Positions 25,501 through 35,895 of a DNA stretch of 64,000 bases are shown here, piece by piece (position 1 is the stretch's first letter; each line of letters opens with the position of its first letter). The notes beneath the pieces are model-generated. The model did no database searches and was not told the DNA's origin. It saw only the letters and a list, made by a program, of their open reading frames with translations. Origin of the DNA: Cymodocea nodosa (taxonomy: Eukaryota > Streptophyta > Magnoliopsida > Alismatales > Cymodoceaceae); the NCBI GenBank assembly GCA_036874045.1, contig CM072342.1:20364001-20428000 (forward strand), given 5' to 3'. Both the position numbers and the translations under genes were made by a program.

Positions 25501-25822
25501 GGCTGTCGTCTTTCTGAAAAATTCATAGTATTTCAAAATCTTCCAGAGATCTCTTCGATGATGCATGCAACTATGATCTGCACCCCTTTTCTTTTCCCTG
25601 CAGGTGTACATATGGCATCGAAGCACAGGAGAGTTGGTAGCGGCACTGCCTGGTCACTCTGGTAGCGTTAGCTGTGTCAGTTGGAACCCGGCAAATCCGC
25701 ACATGTTGGCATCAGGTAGTGACGACCACACGGTCCGTATATGGGGCTTAAATAACACTGATCTGAAGTGCAAGGACAGTCTAAGCAATGGTGTTATCCA
25801 TTGCAATGGGAACGGCAAATGA
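19505..25822 (+). CDS. WDR26: WDR26 homologue, CTLH/GID complex WD40 protein
   Basis: This is a LisH-CTLH-WD40 protein, the plant counterpart of WDR26/Gid7, a subunit of the CTLH/GID ubiquitin ligase. Exons are 19505-20296, 21485-21586, 24453-25082 and 25604-25822, giving 580 aa, near the length of the Arabidopsis protein. A basic KRVKR sits at residues 11-15, LisH at about 62-92, CTLH at about 96-154 and a CRA-like region after it. WD40 repeats start in exon 2 (LEAHS-like start, [17 protein letters not shown]) and run to the end ([21 protein letters not shown]). The ATG at 19505 is the first in frame and gives the family start [14 protein letters not shown]. The 2.9-kb second coding intron (21587-24452) carries a LINE. 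Function in the complex is inferred from the family. Confidence 0.95.
22345..23875 (+). mobile_element. LINE remnant in the WDR26 intron
   Basis: This non-LTR element has pieces of endonuclease (about 22380-22500), early RT (22579-22760, ending FKKKGDI), the [13 protein letters not shown] block (22940-22980) and the mutated [12 protein letters not shown] block (23205-23240). More degraded downstream sequence leads to a typical plant LINE 3' end near 23820-23870 (GGCCAACCCCACATAG and a GTT-rich tail). Stops and frameshifts are frequent and the catalytic YADD-type motif is broken, so it is dead. It lies in sense with WDR26. Its presence in copy A shows that it was there before the duplication. 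Confidence 0.85.
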
Positions 25823-28800
25823 CATACCAACAGAAACAGCACCCGAAAAATGTTCATCTTCAAGAGCCCCCAGACGTGTAAATTCGTTTACTTCCAAAAT
25901 TCCTTGCAGGGGGGGTCCATGGGAAAGAAGCTTGTGAAGTGTATGGTAACACATCTAGTAATAAAAAATTACATACCCCATCAGTTTCATTTGATAGAAA
26001 TTCAAGCAACATGAACTTGTTCATCTGTTATGCTTCGCATTGGTATTTTTTGGTAAGCCATAACTGGAAGATTTTATTCCTCCATGTCTCAAATAGTCAA
26101 ATTTCGTTTAAGTGTAGCTTTTTATGAAATACCTAAGTTGGCATTTGGATTTAAACATTGGTGGGGAGAAGGGAATCACTTCATCTTCGTTAGCTCAAGG
26201 ACGTGGTACTTACACTTTGATTATGAAACGCTATCTTTAAATTTCTTCTGTTTACAGGATGGCAAGCAATGGAAAAAACTAGTTTCCTTTGATCAAAATG
26301 TTCAAACCGATATGGGTATCCTACTTCTAACCCTTGAGTTTGAACCTATGACCAACCAACGGGCCGAGCTTGCCCAAGTAGATTACACTTTGATTCTTGT
26401 TAGGTCAGTCAGATCAATCTTGTAGGTGATGATAGAATATAATGTCGAGCATTGCTGGATGATCATTGTTGGCAGATTGGTTAATTTAAGATTATTTTGA
26501 TGATTATCAAAACATAAACTATTTTACATATCTTGATTCAATATTAAAATTGAGAAATATGATCATGGATTCAAGCATATTTCTTTTGATCAGTTGTTCT
26601 CTAATGCTGTAGAAAATGCATGAATTTCTATTGGATTAGCTTGAAATTCAAATAGACATGAAATCAAAGAGGAGGATGAAGCCTAGGAAATAAGGCGACA
26701 TTTGGAATCCAAGACTAGAAGACTTTAGATTTGTCTCATTTGACCTAAAGTCAACTCAAATATAGTCTAGGTCAAATTATGGTAAAAATGTAATGATTAT
26801 ATTAAAAAGGAGTTGTAATTTATTTGCGGATGTAGAATCTTACAAGTAACGTAGGGTAAGGCATGAAGACTTAAATACACATTGAAGATTTCCGCTTAAA
26901 ATGACTAAGAAAAGAGAGTAAAAGCAAATTGACATGTGGTTTTAAAAACATTCAAAGGAAGTGTCTTCTGTCGGGGCATTCAAAGGAATGTAGCAAAATT
27001 GGATTGGTAAGGTACACAAAAATGTCAAACTCCAGAGTATTTTGACATATCGTTCAAAAATCAATATAACAAAATGTGCCATAAAACACCTCCCATTAAG
27101 CTACAAGTAATACCTTTTGTAAATGCATTCATTGCTCATTCAATTCTCTTATGCCTTACTCAATTTTCTACTTGAGATTTTAAATTCCACCACCTTAGCT
27201 CATCAACTATGGTATTTAATTCCCATTCCATCAAGAATTCAAGGAGCTCTTGACCTTAACAAGTATAGAGTAAACGTAATCTATTTTAGATGAACTATAA
27301 TTTTCTAATACAAAATTTCCATTGATTCTCATTTATATTAATAAGGTAGGCTTCCACTATTTATCTTGCCTAATTTCATATTTCAATTATTGTTAATCGT
27401 GCTAAATTTATTTTAAGATTTACTGTTTATCTCCTCTCTAACGAAATTACAAGCCTAACAATCATGTGTATATTAGTTTATTCTTGTGCTATACCTTGAA
27501 AACCTTGATGTCGTAATGCTTTTCAAAGCATACATTACCCATAGTGGAATGAGTGGGAGGATTGAATTACTGAAGATCCTAAAGCTTGAATTGCTAGTTG
27601 CCTCCCTTGGAGTTCAACGTTGTAGAGGCCCCAAGCCTAACTCATAAAAGATGTACAAGATATAAAATAAAAGCTATCACTTGCTTTATTAAATGCAGCT
27701 GAAACTGCAAAACTAAGAAACTTAAAAATAAGAGAAGGTACACTCATCTCCCCAAGTCTTGATTCACCAAAGTGCTTCCCTCTCATTTCATTACATGAAC
27801 ATCTAAAAACGTCAATGATTGCTTAAATTATCGAAAACAAGTCCGATCTCAACTCTTGCTGGTTGAAACTTTGCCATGAATTTCGACATTCGAGGGTTGC
27901 CTTCATTGAAAGATTACTGTAACTAATGGAAGCATTAAGAAGCTTCAAAGTGAAAGTCATTGTAGAACGAGAAATGCACAAGAGAAAATGAAAGACGGAA
28001 CTCAAAGAAGGGGCAGGAAAAAAGAGAACCAGATGGCTTGCGAGAACAATGAGGACTACTAGGCATTAAGAAGCTTCAAAGTGTTGCATGTCGAGGAGAT
28101 TTTGACAGAAATGACGATGACAATATAAAAACAATGAAAGGTGATAATAATATGTAATATTTAAGAAGTGAACGAACACGCAGGCTGGAGAAGTCTGTGG
28201 TGATGCGATGGCATGGATGGTAATATGTGACGATGATGATAATAATAATCAATTAATGACAACTACGTAATCGATGAAAACCTGTAAGAAAATGGGAATA
28301 CAACATCAATATAAAAACAATGAAAGGTGTAAGATGCACATGAGTCCAGCTGTGGACCTCCATGTGCCATGTGCTCAGCTTATCCCTTAAAATAGTTATT
28401 ACAGACAACCAATAGATTCCATGTGGAACGTGGTTATGCCATTCATGGTCTTGGTTGCCGATCATCATCATCGGCCGATTAGCTGGAGCAGAAGCCGAAA
28501 CTAATAAACATGATCTCATTGTCAGGGCTCCACGTGGGTTGTCAATATAATGTTCTAACAAAGTATGCCAGCTTATCACATGGCACATGGAGGGATCGAC
28601 GAAATCCCATGCATCACAACTGGATAACATCGGCATTTATAATTTTTATCTGCATTTCAATAGTACAGAATCATCACGATTATTAAATAAAAACAGGTGT
28701 CACCAATCATATATGTATACTGTGACTGGACGAAGAGGGCACCTCCAACGGTAGAAATGGTGCCCGCCAACATGTGTGCGTCGGTCATATCGCAAAGAAG

Positions 28801-29926
28801 ATTTCGACAAAACCAAGACGTGACAACGCAGCGGCTTATCAATCCAATTCGAGAGCAAGAAAAACATACTGTAAGAGAGTCAAGAAAGCCGAGAAAGCCA
28901 AGTCTTCCAAAAAAAAAAAAACCCCAAGAAAGCGTCGGCAAGTTTGGACACAAGTCTTCGAAGCGACGGCAAGAAAACATACTGCAAATTTCCAAAAACC
29001 CACCCAGACCATCATTTCATTGATAAGCCGTAATATTATGCAAATAAGAGTAAACAAATAGGTACAACCAAGTGGAAGCCCGCATCAGTTGGTTCGCTCG
29101 TATGAAGCCCACCACCGATTCAGAATGCCTTGACTTACGAAAGAGAAGTTGGGCAGCAAGTAAATATCGACGATCTTCAATTGTCAACTTCATCATTAGA
29201 AAACGCATTTTCAATAAAGGAATTACAAAAGCAACATTGAAAGAAATTCTGATTTTGTATAATATTTCCTTTATACGTAATGAAAAAGAACAGTAAAACT
29301 GAAAAAAATAGGGGCTCACGTTATTTCTTTTCCTTTTCCATCTTTCTCTCTCTCTCTCTCTTTTCGTACATGTCTTTGCCATCATTTCCTTTTACATTTC
29401 TTTTAGCATTTTTCATCATCTTCTAGTTCCATTTTTATTTTTTGGAAGAAAAACGAGAAAACGCACGTTCCAGAAACACCGGTTTGGATATGGATCATCG
29501 GGAAATAAAAATATAAACGAGAAACCAACAGAAGAAAGTGACTTGTGTAAATGGAATCAGACTGACGAGCAAAATGTCCATTAATGAACTCGCGGTGAGT
29601 GCATTTCAAGTATTTGAGCAGTTTGATATACGTCATCATCACTTCCCCAGTGAAAAAAACAGCAAACCATTACCCAAAAAATAGAGAAAAAACAGCAAAC
29701 TATTCAAAACTAAGAGATAAATTCAGCAAAAAAAAGAGTAAAAGTGGCTGTTAGATTTTTTGCAAGACTACCTAGTTTGACTTATGTTATCATTTTTTTG
29801 ATAATGGACTTCAGTTATGATAAACGAAAAAAACACAATACAAGATAGTCGTAGATAAAACGCCAACACAATACAGATCCATGAAATGTAAGAAAGAAAG
29901 AATAAAGAAAGGAACTTCATTACCGA
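25823..29926. other. Intergenic region between WDR26 and the DUF1645 gene
   Basis: The first part (to about 26450) is probably WDR26 3' UTR and flank; a weak open frame at 26259-26422 has no recognised family. From 26480 to 28250 the DNA is AT-rich with no coding signal. Short direct repeats occur: CATTAAGAAGCTTCAAAGTG at about 27931 and 28061, and AATATAAAAACAATGAAAGG at about 28122 and 28309. The part 28650-29060 contains an A-rich stretch and overlapping open frames on both strands without family similarity. A (TC)n run lies at 29343-29361. The end near 29926 is the 3' flank of the DUF1645 gene. Confidence 0.5.
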
Positions 29927-31027
29927 CTACGTCCTCTCGCTCTTTCCGCCGCCACCGCTCGACCTGTTGACCAAATTAACTCTACTTGAACCCTCTCTCC
30001 TATGTTGATGATGAGAAAATAGCCCGAAGACCGACTTGGACGACCCTCGGAGTGAACAAACAGGAACATTAAGCACAGGCGTGATCCTCACACCGGCCGA
30101 GTACGACCGTTCCATCCCCCCGTAGCGCGGCCTCGGCCCTCCATTCAAGCTACTAGGAGTGCTTGAGCTCCTCCCCAGATTGTGAAAAATGATCTTCCCG
30201 GAAGAATTCATCCTCGGAGAATCTACAGAAGATCCCCGAATAGAGATCACGTTGTCGGGGGCACGGCGGATCTGCGACCTCCCGACACGCACGGTGGGGT
30301 GATCCGGTAGCGGCATGTTGCTCCGTGGCTTTCCCATCCGGAGCTTCGGAGGATTGGCAGATGCCGCCGCAGATTTACGAGTCTTCTCGGAACCCTCCAA
30401 GGATGAGACGGACGTGCGGGAGGTGATTGCAGGGTTGAGATCTGAGGAGCTGTCGTCACGGAGTAAAGGAAGGGAGAGGTCGATCGAAGCGTTAGCTTTA
30501 GGATTTCGGTGAAGAAAATGGCGGAGAACTCGGGTGCTCGAGTTCTTAGCCTTCTTCTGAACTAGTAGTTCCTGATCCGATCTCTGACTCACAACGGCCT
30601 TCTTCAGGCCTAAGAGCTCCTTCCACCGACTCGAACACCTCGGCGCTTTTGGGGACAAGGCATTCGGATCCGCCGTAGCGATCTCATCCGTCGCCGTCGA
30701 CGCCTCCACCTTCTGTCCATCGGGAGATGGCGACCTATCTTCATGATCTACCATCTTTTCCGATGTGTGATGAAGAGGCACGACCATGCCGTCAGAGATA
30801 AGCTCGTCGGCGGTAAGCATGGAGACGGGATCCTCCGGCCTGAACTCGAAATCGAGCAATGAAGGCGGAATTTTAGGAGGAGAAGCGGAGGGTTCTTCGT
30901 TGGAGAAGTCGAGGCTAAATGAGATCCTTGAGCTGAGCCATCCCGCGCAGGAGGACGAGGGGGAAGGGGGGAAGTCCAAGAAGGCGTCCGGCGAGACACC
31001 GGCTGCGTTAATGACGGCGGAAGCCAT
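29927..31027 (-). CDS. DUF1645 family protein, intronless
   Basis: The 366-aa protein matches the plant DUF1645 family, whose rice member SGL is linked to stress tolerance and grain length; the biochemical role is unknown. Visible family blocks are LLDFEFRPEDPVSMLTADEL followed by ISDGMVVPL at about residues 58-84, RWKELLGLKK at about 135-144, RVLRHFLHR at about 166-174, and a conserved C-terminal stretch at about 274-338 (MNSSGKIIFHNLGRSSSTP, MERSYSAGVRITPVLNVPV). It is Ser/Pro/Arg-rich and probably largely disordered, without signal peptide or membrane segment. The single long frame on GC-rich DNA against AT-rich flanks supports one exon. The start MASAVINAAG is the first in-frame ATG after an upstream leader at 31028-31180. 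The exact function is not inferred. Confidence 0.88.
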   Translation of the reverse strand: MASAVINAAGVSPDAFLDFPPSPSSSCAGWLSSRISFSLDFSNEEPSASPPKIPPSLLDFEFRPEDPVSMLTADELISDGMVVPLHHTSEKMVDHEDRSPSPDGQKVEASTATDEIATADPNALSPKAPRCSSRWKELLGLKKAVVSQRSDQELLVQKKAKNSSTRVLRHFLHRNPKANASIDLSLPLLRDDSSSDLNPAITSRTSVSSLEGSEKTRKSAAASANPPKLRMGKPRSNMPLPDHPTVRVGRSQIRRAPDNVISIRGSSVDSPRMNSSGKIIFHNLGRSSSTPSSLNGGPRPRYGGMERSYSAGVRITPVLNVPVCSLRGSSKSVFGLFSHHQHRREGSSRVNLVNRSSGGGGKSERT

Positions 31028-31870
31028 TGGATTGGAGAAGTCTAGAATGGGATTTCAGATCTGGGATGGCATCTGTTTTGGGGTCGGCGTTAGGGTTTCG
31101 ACGAGATCTCGCGGAGGGGTAGTGGGGAGAGGGGGAGGGGGAGAAGGAACGGGAGAAGTGGCGGAGGTGAGCTCCACATGTTCATCTATTTATAATATAC
31201 GTATATATTTTTTTATATCGGCGGGTTTGATTTCGTAGTTTTGCCTATGGTGTTTGTGTAAAATTACGTACATTTTTCCCGCTCCGACCAATTTGAAAAT
31301 CGTCAGAATTGACTGCTCTAGACCGTCCAACTCTGCGCATTATTCCTTAGTACATGATTTACTTTTTAAATGAAAAAGAACCGGTTTACTCGGATTCTTG
31401 CACTTTCTTGAAAAAAATAGGATGGAGATGCTAAAATTCATACTCTAATAAATTTCAAAATATGATAGCTACCGCAGAAACTCATTCATCGGTCAAAGTG
31501 TTCACTTCACAATTAATTGAAAATAAAGTTTGTATAATCTTTGGTTAGAAGCTCAACCTACGTCCCTGACCTGCAAGCACTAGTGAATAATATTAGAAAA
31601 TGAATTAAATTTGATCTAAAACCTTGAATGGTATTTCAGAGAAATATTATTCTCCTTGGTGGTAGAAAATTTTGTTCTCAATCCCCACATAAACCGCAGA
31701 AGGAATAAATACTCTACCCACCAGTGACCTCCCCAGCTTACCGTTATTTCTTAGCATTTTGAGGGTCGGTTGAACACCTCTGGCTTGTGGAGATTTGACA
31801 GAGTGGTTGTTGTTCCGTCATAACGGTGATCCGATGAGCTTAATTAAAAGTGCGTTCAAAGGCATTGGGC
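31028..31870 (-). promoter_or_regulatory. Upstream region of the DUF1645 gene
   Basis: The first 150 bases are G-rich on the plus strand (C-rich leader on the coding strand), followed by the TA-rich stretch TATAATATACGTATATATTT at about 31189-31208, which could hold the TATA element. The rest is AT-rich with no feature that could be supported. Confidence 0.45.
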
Positions 31871-32810
31871 AGCTAGCCATGATGACGAGTGCAAGCTATA
31901 TAGTTTCTCAATTAGCTTGTGGCAAAGTTCTAACTCTTAAAATGCCCGGTGGCACTTCTCCTTGATAAGCATGCCATTGAGCACCCGATTGGTCATAGCC
32001 AATTAAGTAGAGAAGCAACTCCTTCCTTGGGTTCAATAGTGGATGAGGATCAAAGGAGTGGGTGGATACTTCTTCGAGACGTCGAGGGCTTGTTGACTTT
32101 TCTCGGACTACCCTACCCATTCCTTTGTTTCTCTCCATTGAGGATGTCAAATTAAGAAGGCTCAGTTCCTTACCAGTGAACATGACAAGGATCGACTAGT
32201 GTTGATATGCAACCAGCCAAAGTTCCTATATTGTTGTAGGCAGCTACATACATATCCAGCTTCATCTTTATTTTGTCTAGGTTGGCTTCGACTCCCCAGT
32301 GGTTGGTCACTTTAATTCCCAATCGAATGTTGAAGATACACTTTTCTAGGTTAAGCAACACCCAAAAATTTGAAGTTGGTCAAACAACACCTCCTCTAAG
32401 TCTCCCTCATCCTCGACATTTGTCTAGGATTTTTAATGATCACTACGTTAACTTACAGTTCCATGTTTTAATCAATTTGCTCATTGAATATCTCAGCAAC
32501 CAGTCCTTGGTATATCGTGTTGGTATTCTTTATAAGATTGAATGAACAAGGTCTTCTCCTTGTCTTAAGGATGCATTTGTATATATTTGATTGTAATCAG
32601 ATAAAGTATCCATCATCCTTAAGATCGAGTTGGTTGCCTACTATGCCTGTTGACTAGTTGCTTGTTGGACAAGGAAGAGTAGCTACTTTTGAGGCAACAT
32701 TAATTTATTAAGCTCGACAAAGCTGACGCATGCACATTCTCCGCCATTCACCTTCTTCACTAAGACAATAATGGTGAGTCATTTTTTGTAATAGACTTCC
32801 TAGATGAAGT
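31870..32810 (-). mobile_element. Ty3/gypsy pol remnant (RT and RNase H)
   Basis: Read on the minus strand across several frames, 32800-32400 shows eroded RT blocks, including a relative of the 'xxYQGLVxxIFxxQIxxNxEL-VxDxxIK' region. Positions 32361-32173 give a clean frame with LEKCIFNIRLGIKV, GVEANLDKIK and a following 'TLAGCISTL' block, the standard gypsy RT C-terminus (KCxFGV...GIEANPDKI...LTGRLAAL). Next, 32150-31910 resembles the start of the RNase H domain (LLNPRKELLLYLIGYDQSG). Several stops and frameshifts make it non-functional. No LTRs could be linked to it. Confidence 0.8.
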
Positions 32811-34086
32811 GGATGCCCATTAGGTAGTCAATCTTGACAAGCTAAGTTCCTAATTATAATCTTGTACAATTGAAGCTCTATATCACCTTAAGAATCCCTC
32901 TCCTTAAATAAAATAAATGTCAGCGATCCTTAACGATGCATTGTGTGTACACTAGAAGCTTGAGTGAGTGAGGAAGTGTGAGATCTTTCTTTTCAAAAAT
33001 GAGAACGAAGTGTAGGACATCTAAAATTTAAAATGCATGGTTAATCAAAGCATATATGTTACATCGATGACCTAGAAATGGGTGTGTAATGGTTACAAAA
33101 TTGTTGTAACAACTATTAGATCAGTATGCTATTATACCAAATTAATGATCAACATGGTTAGTATATTATTTTTGTAAATAATATATTATTAGCAAATGAA
33201 TCTGCATCTTGTAACATATGTATATGTTGATGAATATCACCAGCATGTTGTTTTTGTTCCAGAGAGCATTATGCTCTAGGATAAGAAAATGGCATGCTAG
33301 TGCCCTTAATCGGTATATCAAAATTGTGGCAGAGAAGATTTCAAGTTATAGCTCATTGTCATGCCCCATCTAAATTATTTCCAAGTATATATATGCATGC
33401 ACTTTATGTGTCATACTAAAGTATAAAATGAATGAAAAACCTAGTGTGAGTTCGTATGCAGGATGAAAGGCTCTTGGGAACTTAGATATAGATCCTAGGA
33501 CTCGTAGACTTTATAAATACATCACATATTACATTGACTCTATAACATTTGTAAGATTGAATTAGTGTGAGTTTGAATTCCTCCCTTAATCTTTAATTTG
33601 CATTGCTTGATTTTCCTAACACTTATGTATGAGCAGGTATATATAGGGAGGCATCTTCGTGTAAGTCTGGAAATGGTTGACAATAGATGTTTCCTGTAAG
33701 TAGCTAGTGTTAATTGATCGTACTTTGCCTTCCTCAAAGCTTTGAATGGCTTGTAGCATGCATGGTAGATCGGGAATACGAACTAACATATGGTGTGTGG
33801 GAAGTCAAAGAACCTATAATGGTTAAGTTGGAGATGTTGAGGAAAGCATAAATAGATGAATTAAGTTTAGGGTTCAAGAGAGAGAAAGTTCCCAGACCTT
33901 GGGTGTTCGAATATACAGGGTTAAAAACCTTAGGGATAATGGTCGGCAAATCTCTTGATCATTTGTGTTGCCAATGGCAAGTTGTTGTGGTCGTCTGTCA
34001 TTGTAGCCATAGGAGTAAATGTTATTTTGTAGGGTTGCTAATGACCATTGTTATATTCCTTAGATAAGCTAATAGGCCAACTAGTC
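32811..34086. other. AT-rich region, probably decayed repeats
   Basis: No coding exon is visible. The position next to the gypsy remnant and words such as TGTCATGCCCCATCTAA at about 33358 suggest old LTR material, but no matching ends or target duplication were found. It ends with the TAGTC that forms the left target duplication of the solo LTR. Confidence 0.4.
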
Positions 34087-35890
34087 TGTCATGTCCTAAA
34101 TGGAGTCATGAAAAATTCCGTAAAATTAAAAAAATAGAAAAACTCCCTCCTTTTAATTTTATAAGGCGACATATGTTGAAAGGATGAATTTAACAACAAG
34201 AGGTCAAATAAACTTAAATCTCAGCAAAACAAACTAGAGAAACAAAGAATTCGAATTCAAAACAATGGGAAGACCAGCAGATCACTTTTTAAGTAAATCT
34301 CGATTCTGACAAAAATTCACAAAACTATCAATATCACAATTATTGCCTTGCTTACACATGCAACACAAATATCACAATCCTAAAAGAGTTTACAAGCATA
34401 CATTCATTCATTCATTTACAACAAAGATAAATCTTGCAGCTTGTCAAAATGAAATATTAGCATGACTTCTTTGACTCACACCCCACTTGCTGCTCAACTA
34501 GATAACCTAAAAACGAACAACTAAAGAAGTGAGCTAACGCCCAATAAGTAATCCATCCTCAACCAATAAAATTACATAAATAGAAATGTGCTGCACAAGG
34601 AAAATTATAAACTATAATATACACATGGTATAACAAAATCAACAATCCTTCAATTTAATAAATTAAACCAAGGAGACTAGGTCAACCAACACATCTTTTA
34701 TTTTCCCTTTTTATTTAATTAACTATGACTACATATTCCCCCCTACAATAGGATCAAATGCAACTATATATTTCCCCTTGTTATAGGATCAAGTAGTTAC
34801 ATAACATCTTATAACCAGATTTCGGATACCTTAAGTTACCTTGGAATAGGTCATGCATATCCTATCTCATATCATATATGTTATATCACAATACCATGCC
34901 CTCATGGTTGAGTTTCGTAGCTAATCCAGATTATTCAATATTTAATTAAACCAATTAAAAATGCATAACAAGTTGGTCATTAGTTAAAAATAATTGCACA
35001 AGTCTCACATCATTGCCTAATATTCCAAAATATTAGGCATCTACGTAATAAATAATAATCACATATCATAAAATACATAAATCAACTATATTATGTATCA
35101 TCATCCATATTTTGCACGTACTCAGAATAAACCACAATAAACAACATCACTAGGTAATAATCATCAACATTATATCATGTCCACTAATAAATATGCATCA
35201 TCAGCCAAAATTAAGGGATTAAGACTTTCAAGCACCTTACGACTGCAAGTCTTATTGATTATGGTTTGATTAAGCTATCATCGCTAATAATTATCATGAT
35301 TTACAATAGTCAACATAATAACTGTATGATTAGCTACATTAAACAATAATCAATATTTTAAGCTTTAACACACACCATAATCATAACAAAAATATTTGAA
35401 AATCAATAATAATATACAAAAATACCACATTTTAGATAATAAAGAGAGTAAGGATTCCTTACTACCGATAGGGATGAAAATCCCCAAAACCCCCTTCTTC
35501 CCTACCACGATCTTTTTTTCAACTACACTCGACGCTCCAACAGCTAGGGGAAGGACACACATTACCTCACGATGCTTGGAGGTCGTTGAGCTCACCGGAA
35601 CGCACCGCACTGCTACAATCGCACACACCATACTCGCATTTGTCAAAGTCGTGCACCTCCGCACACTCGCCACTGGAGTCGAACACCCGCTCGTTCACCG
35701 TTGGAGTGTCGAAATCGTCGAACTTCGATCTTCCGTCGTCACTGCTAGGGATCCAGACGCGATGCTGCTGAGGATAAGGAAGGTTGGATGGAAACGAAAA
35801 AATTCAAGTTATTTTTCCCTTTTCATAACCATAAGGGAAAATAACCAAAATACCCTCCATCTATAAGTAGATTTACGTCGGACCCTTACA
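34087..35890. mobile_element. Solo LTR, 1.8 kb, flanked by TAGTC target duplication
   Basis: The block starts TGTCATGTCC and ends GGACCCTTACA, the TG...CA ends of an LTR. The five bases TAGTC occur immediately on both sides, at 34082-34086 and 35891-35895, as expected for an LTR-retrotransposon target duplication. Interior sequence such as GTGAGCTAACGCCCAATAAG (34531-34550) and the ending style resemble long LTRs of Ty3/gypsy chromovirus (Tekay/Del-like) elements. No gag-pol lies inside, so the element was lost by recombination between its two LTRs. The gypsy lineage is inference from memory; the ends and target duplication are seen. Confidence 0.85.
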
Positions 35891-35895
35891 TAGTC

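Noticed and set aside
26084-26425. Possible small gene after WDR26
   Set aside because: The frame is short and unconserved as far as can be judged; it most likely lies in the 3' flank.
28697-29061. Basic Lys/Arg-rich open frames
   Set aside because: They arise from an A-rich stretch, overlap each other in several frames and on both strands, and show no family similarity.
33358-34081. Another solo LTR starting TGTCATGCCCC
   Set aside because: No matching end and no target duplication were found, so the resemblance to LTR starts is not enough.
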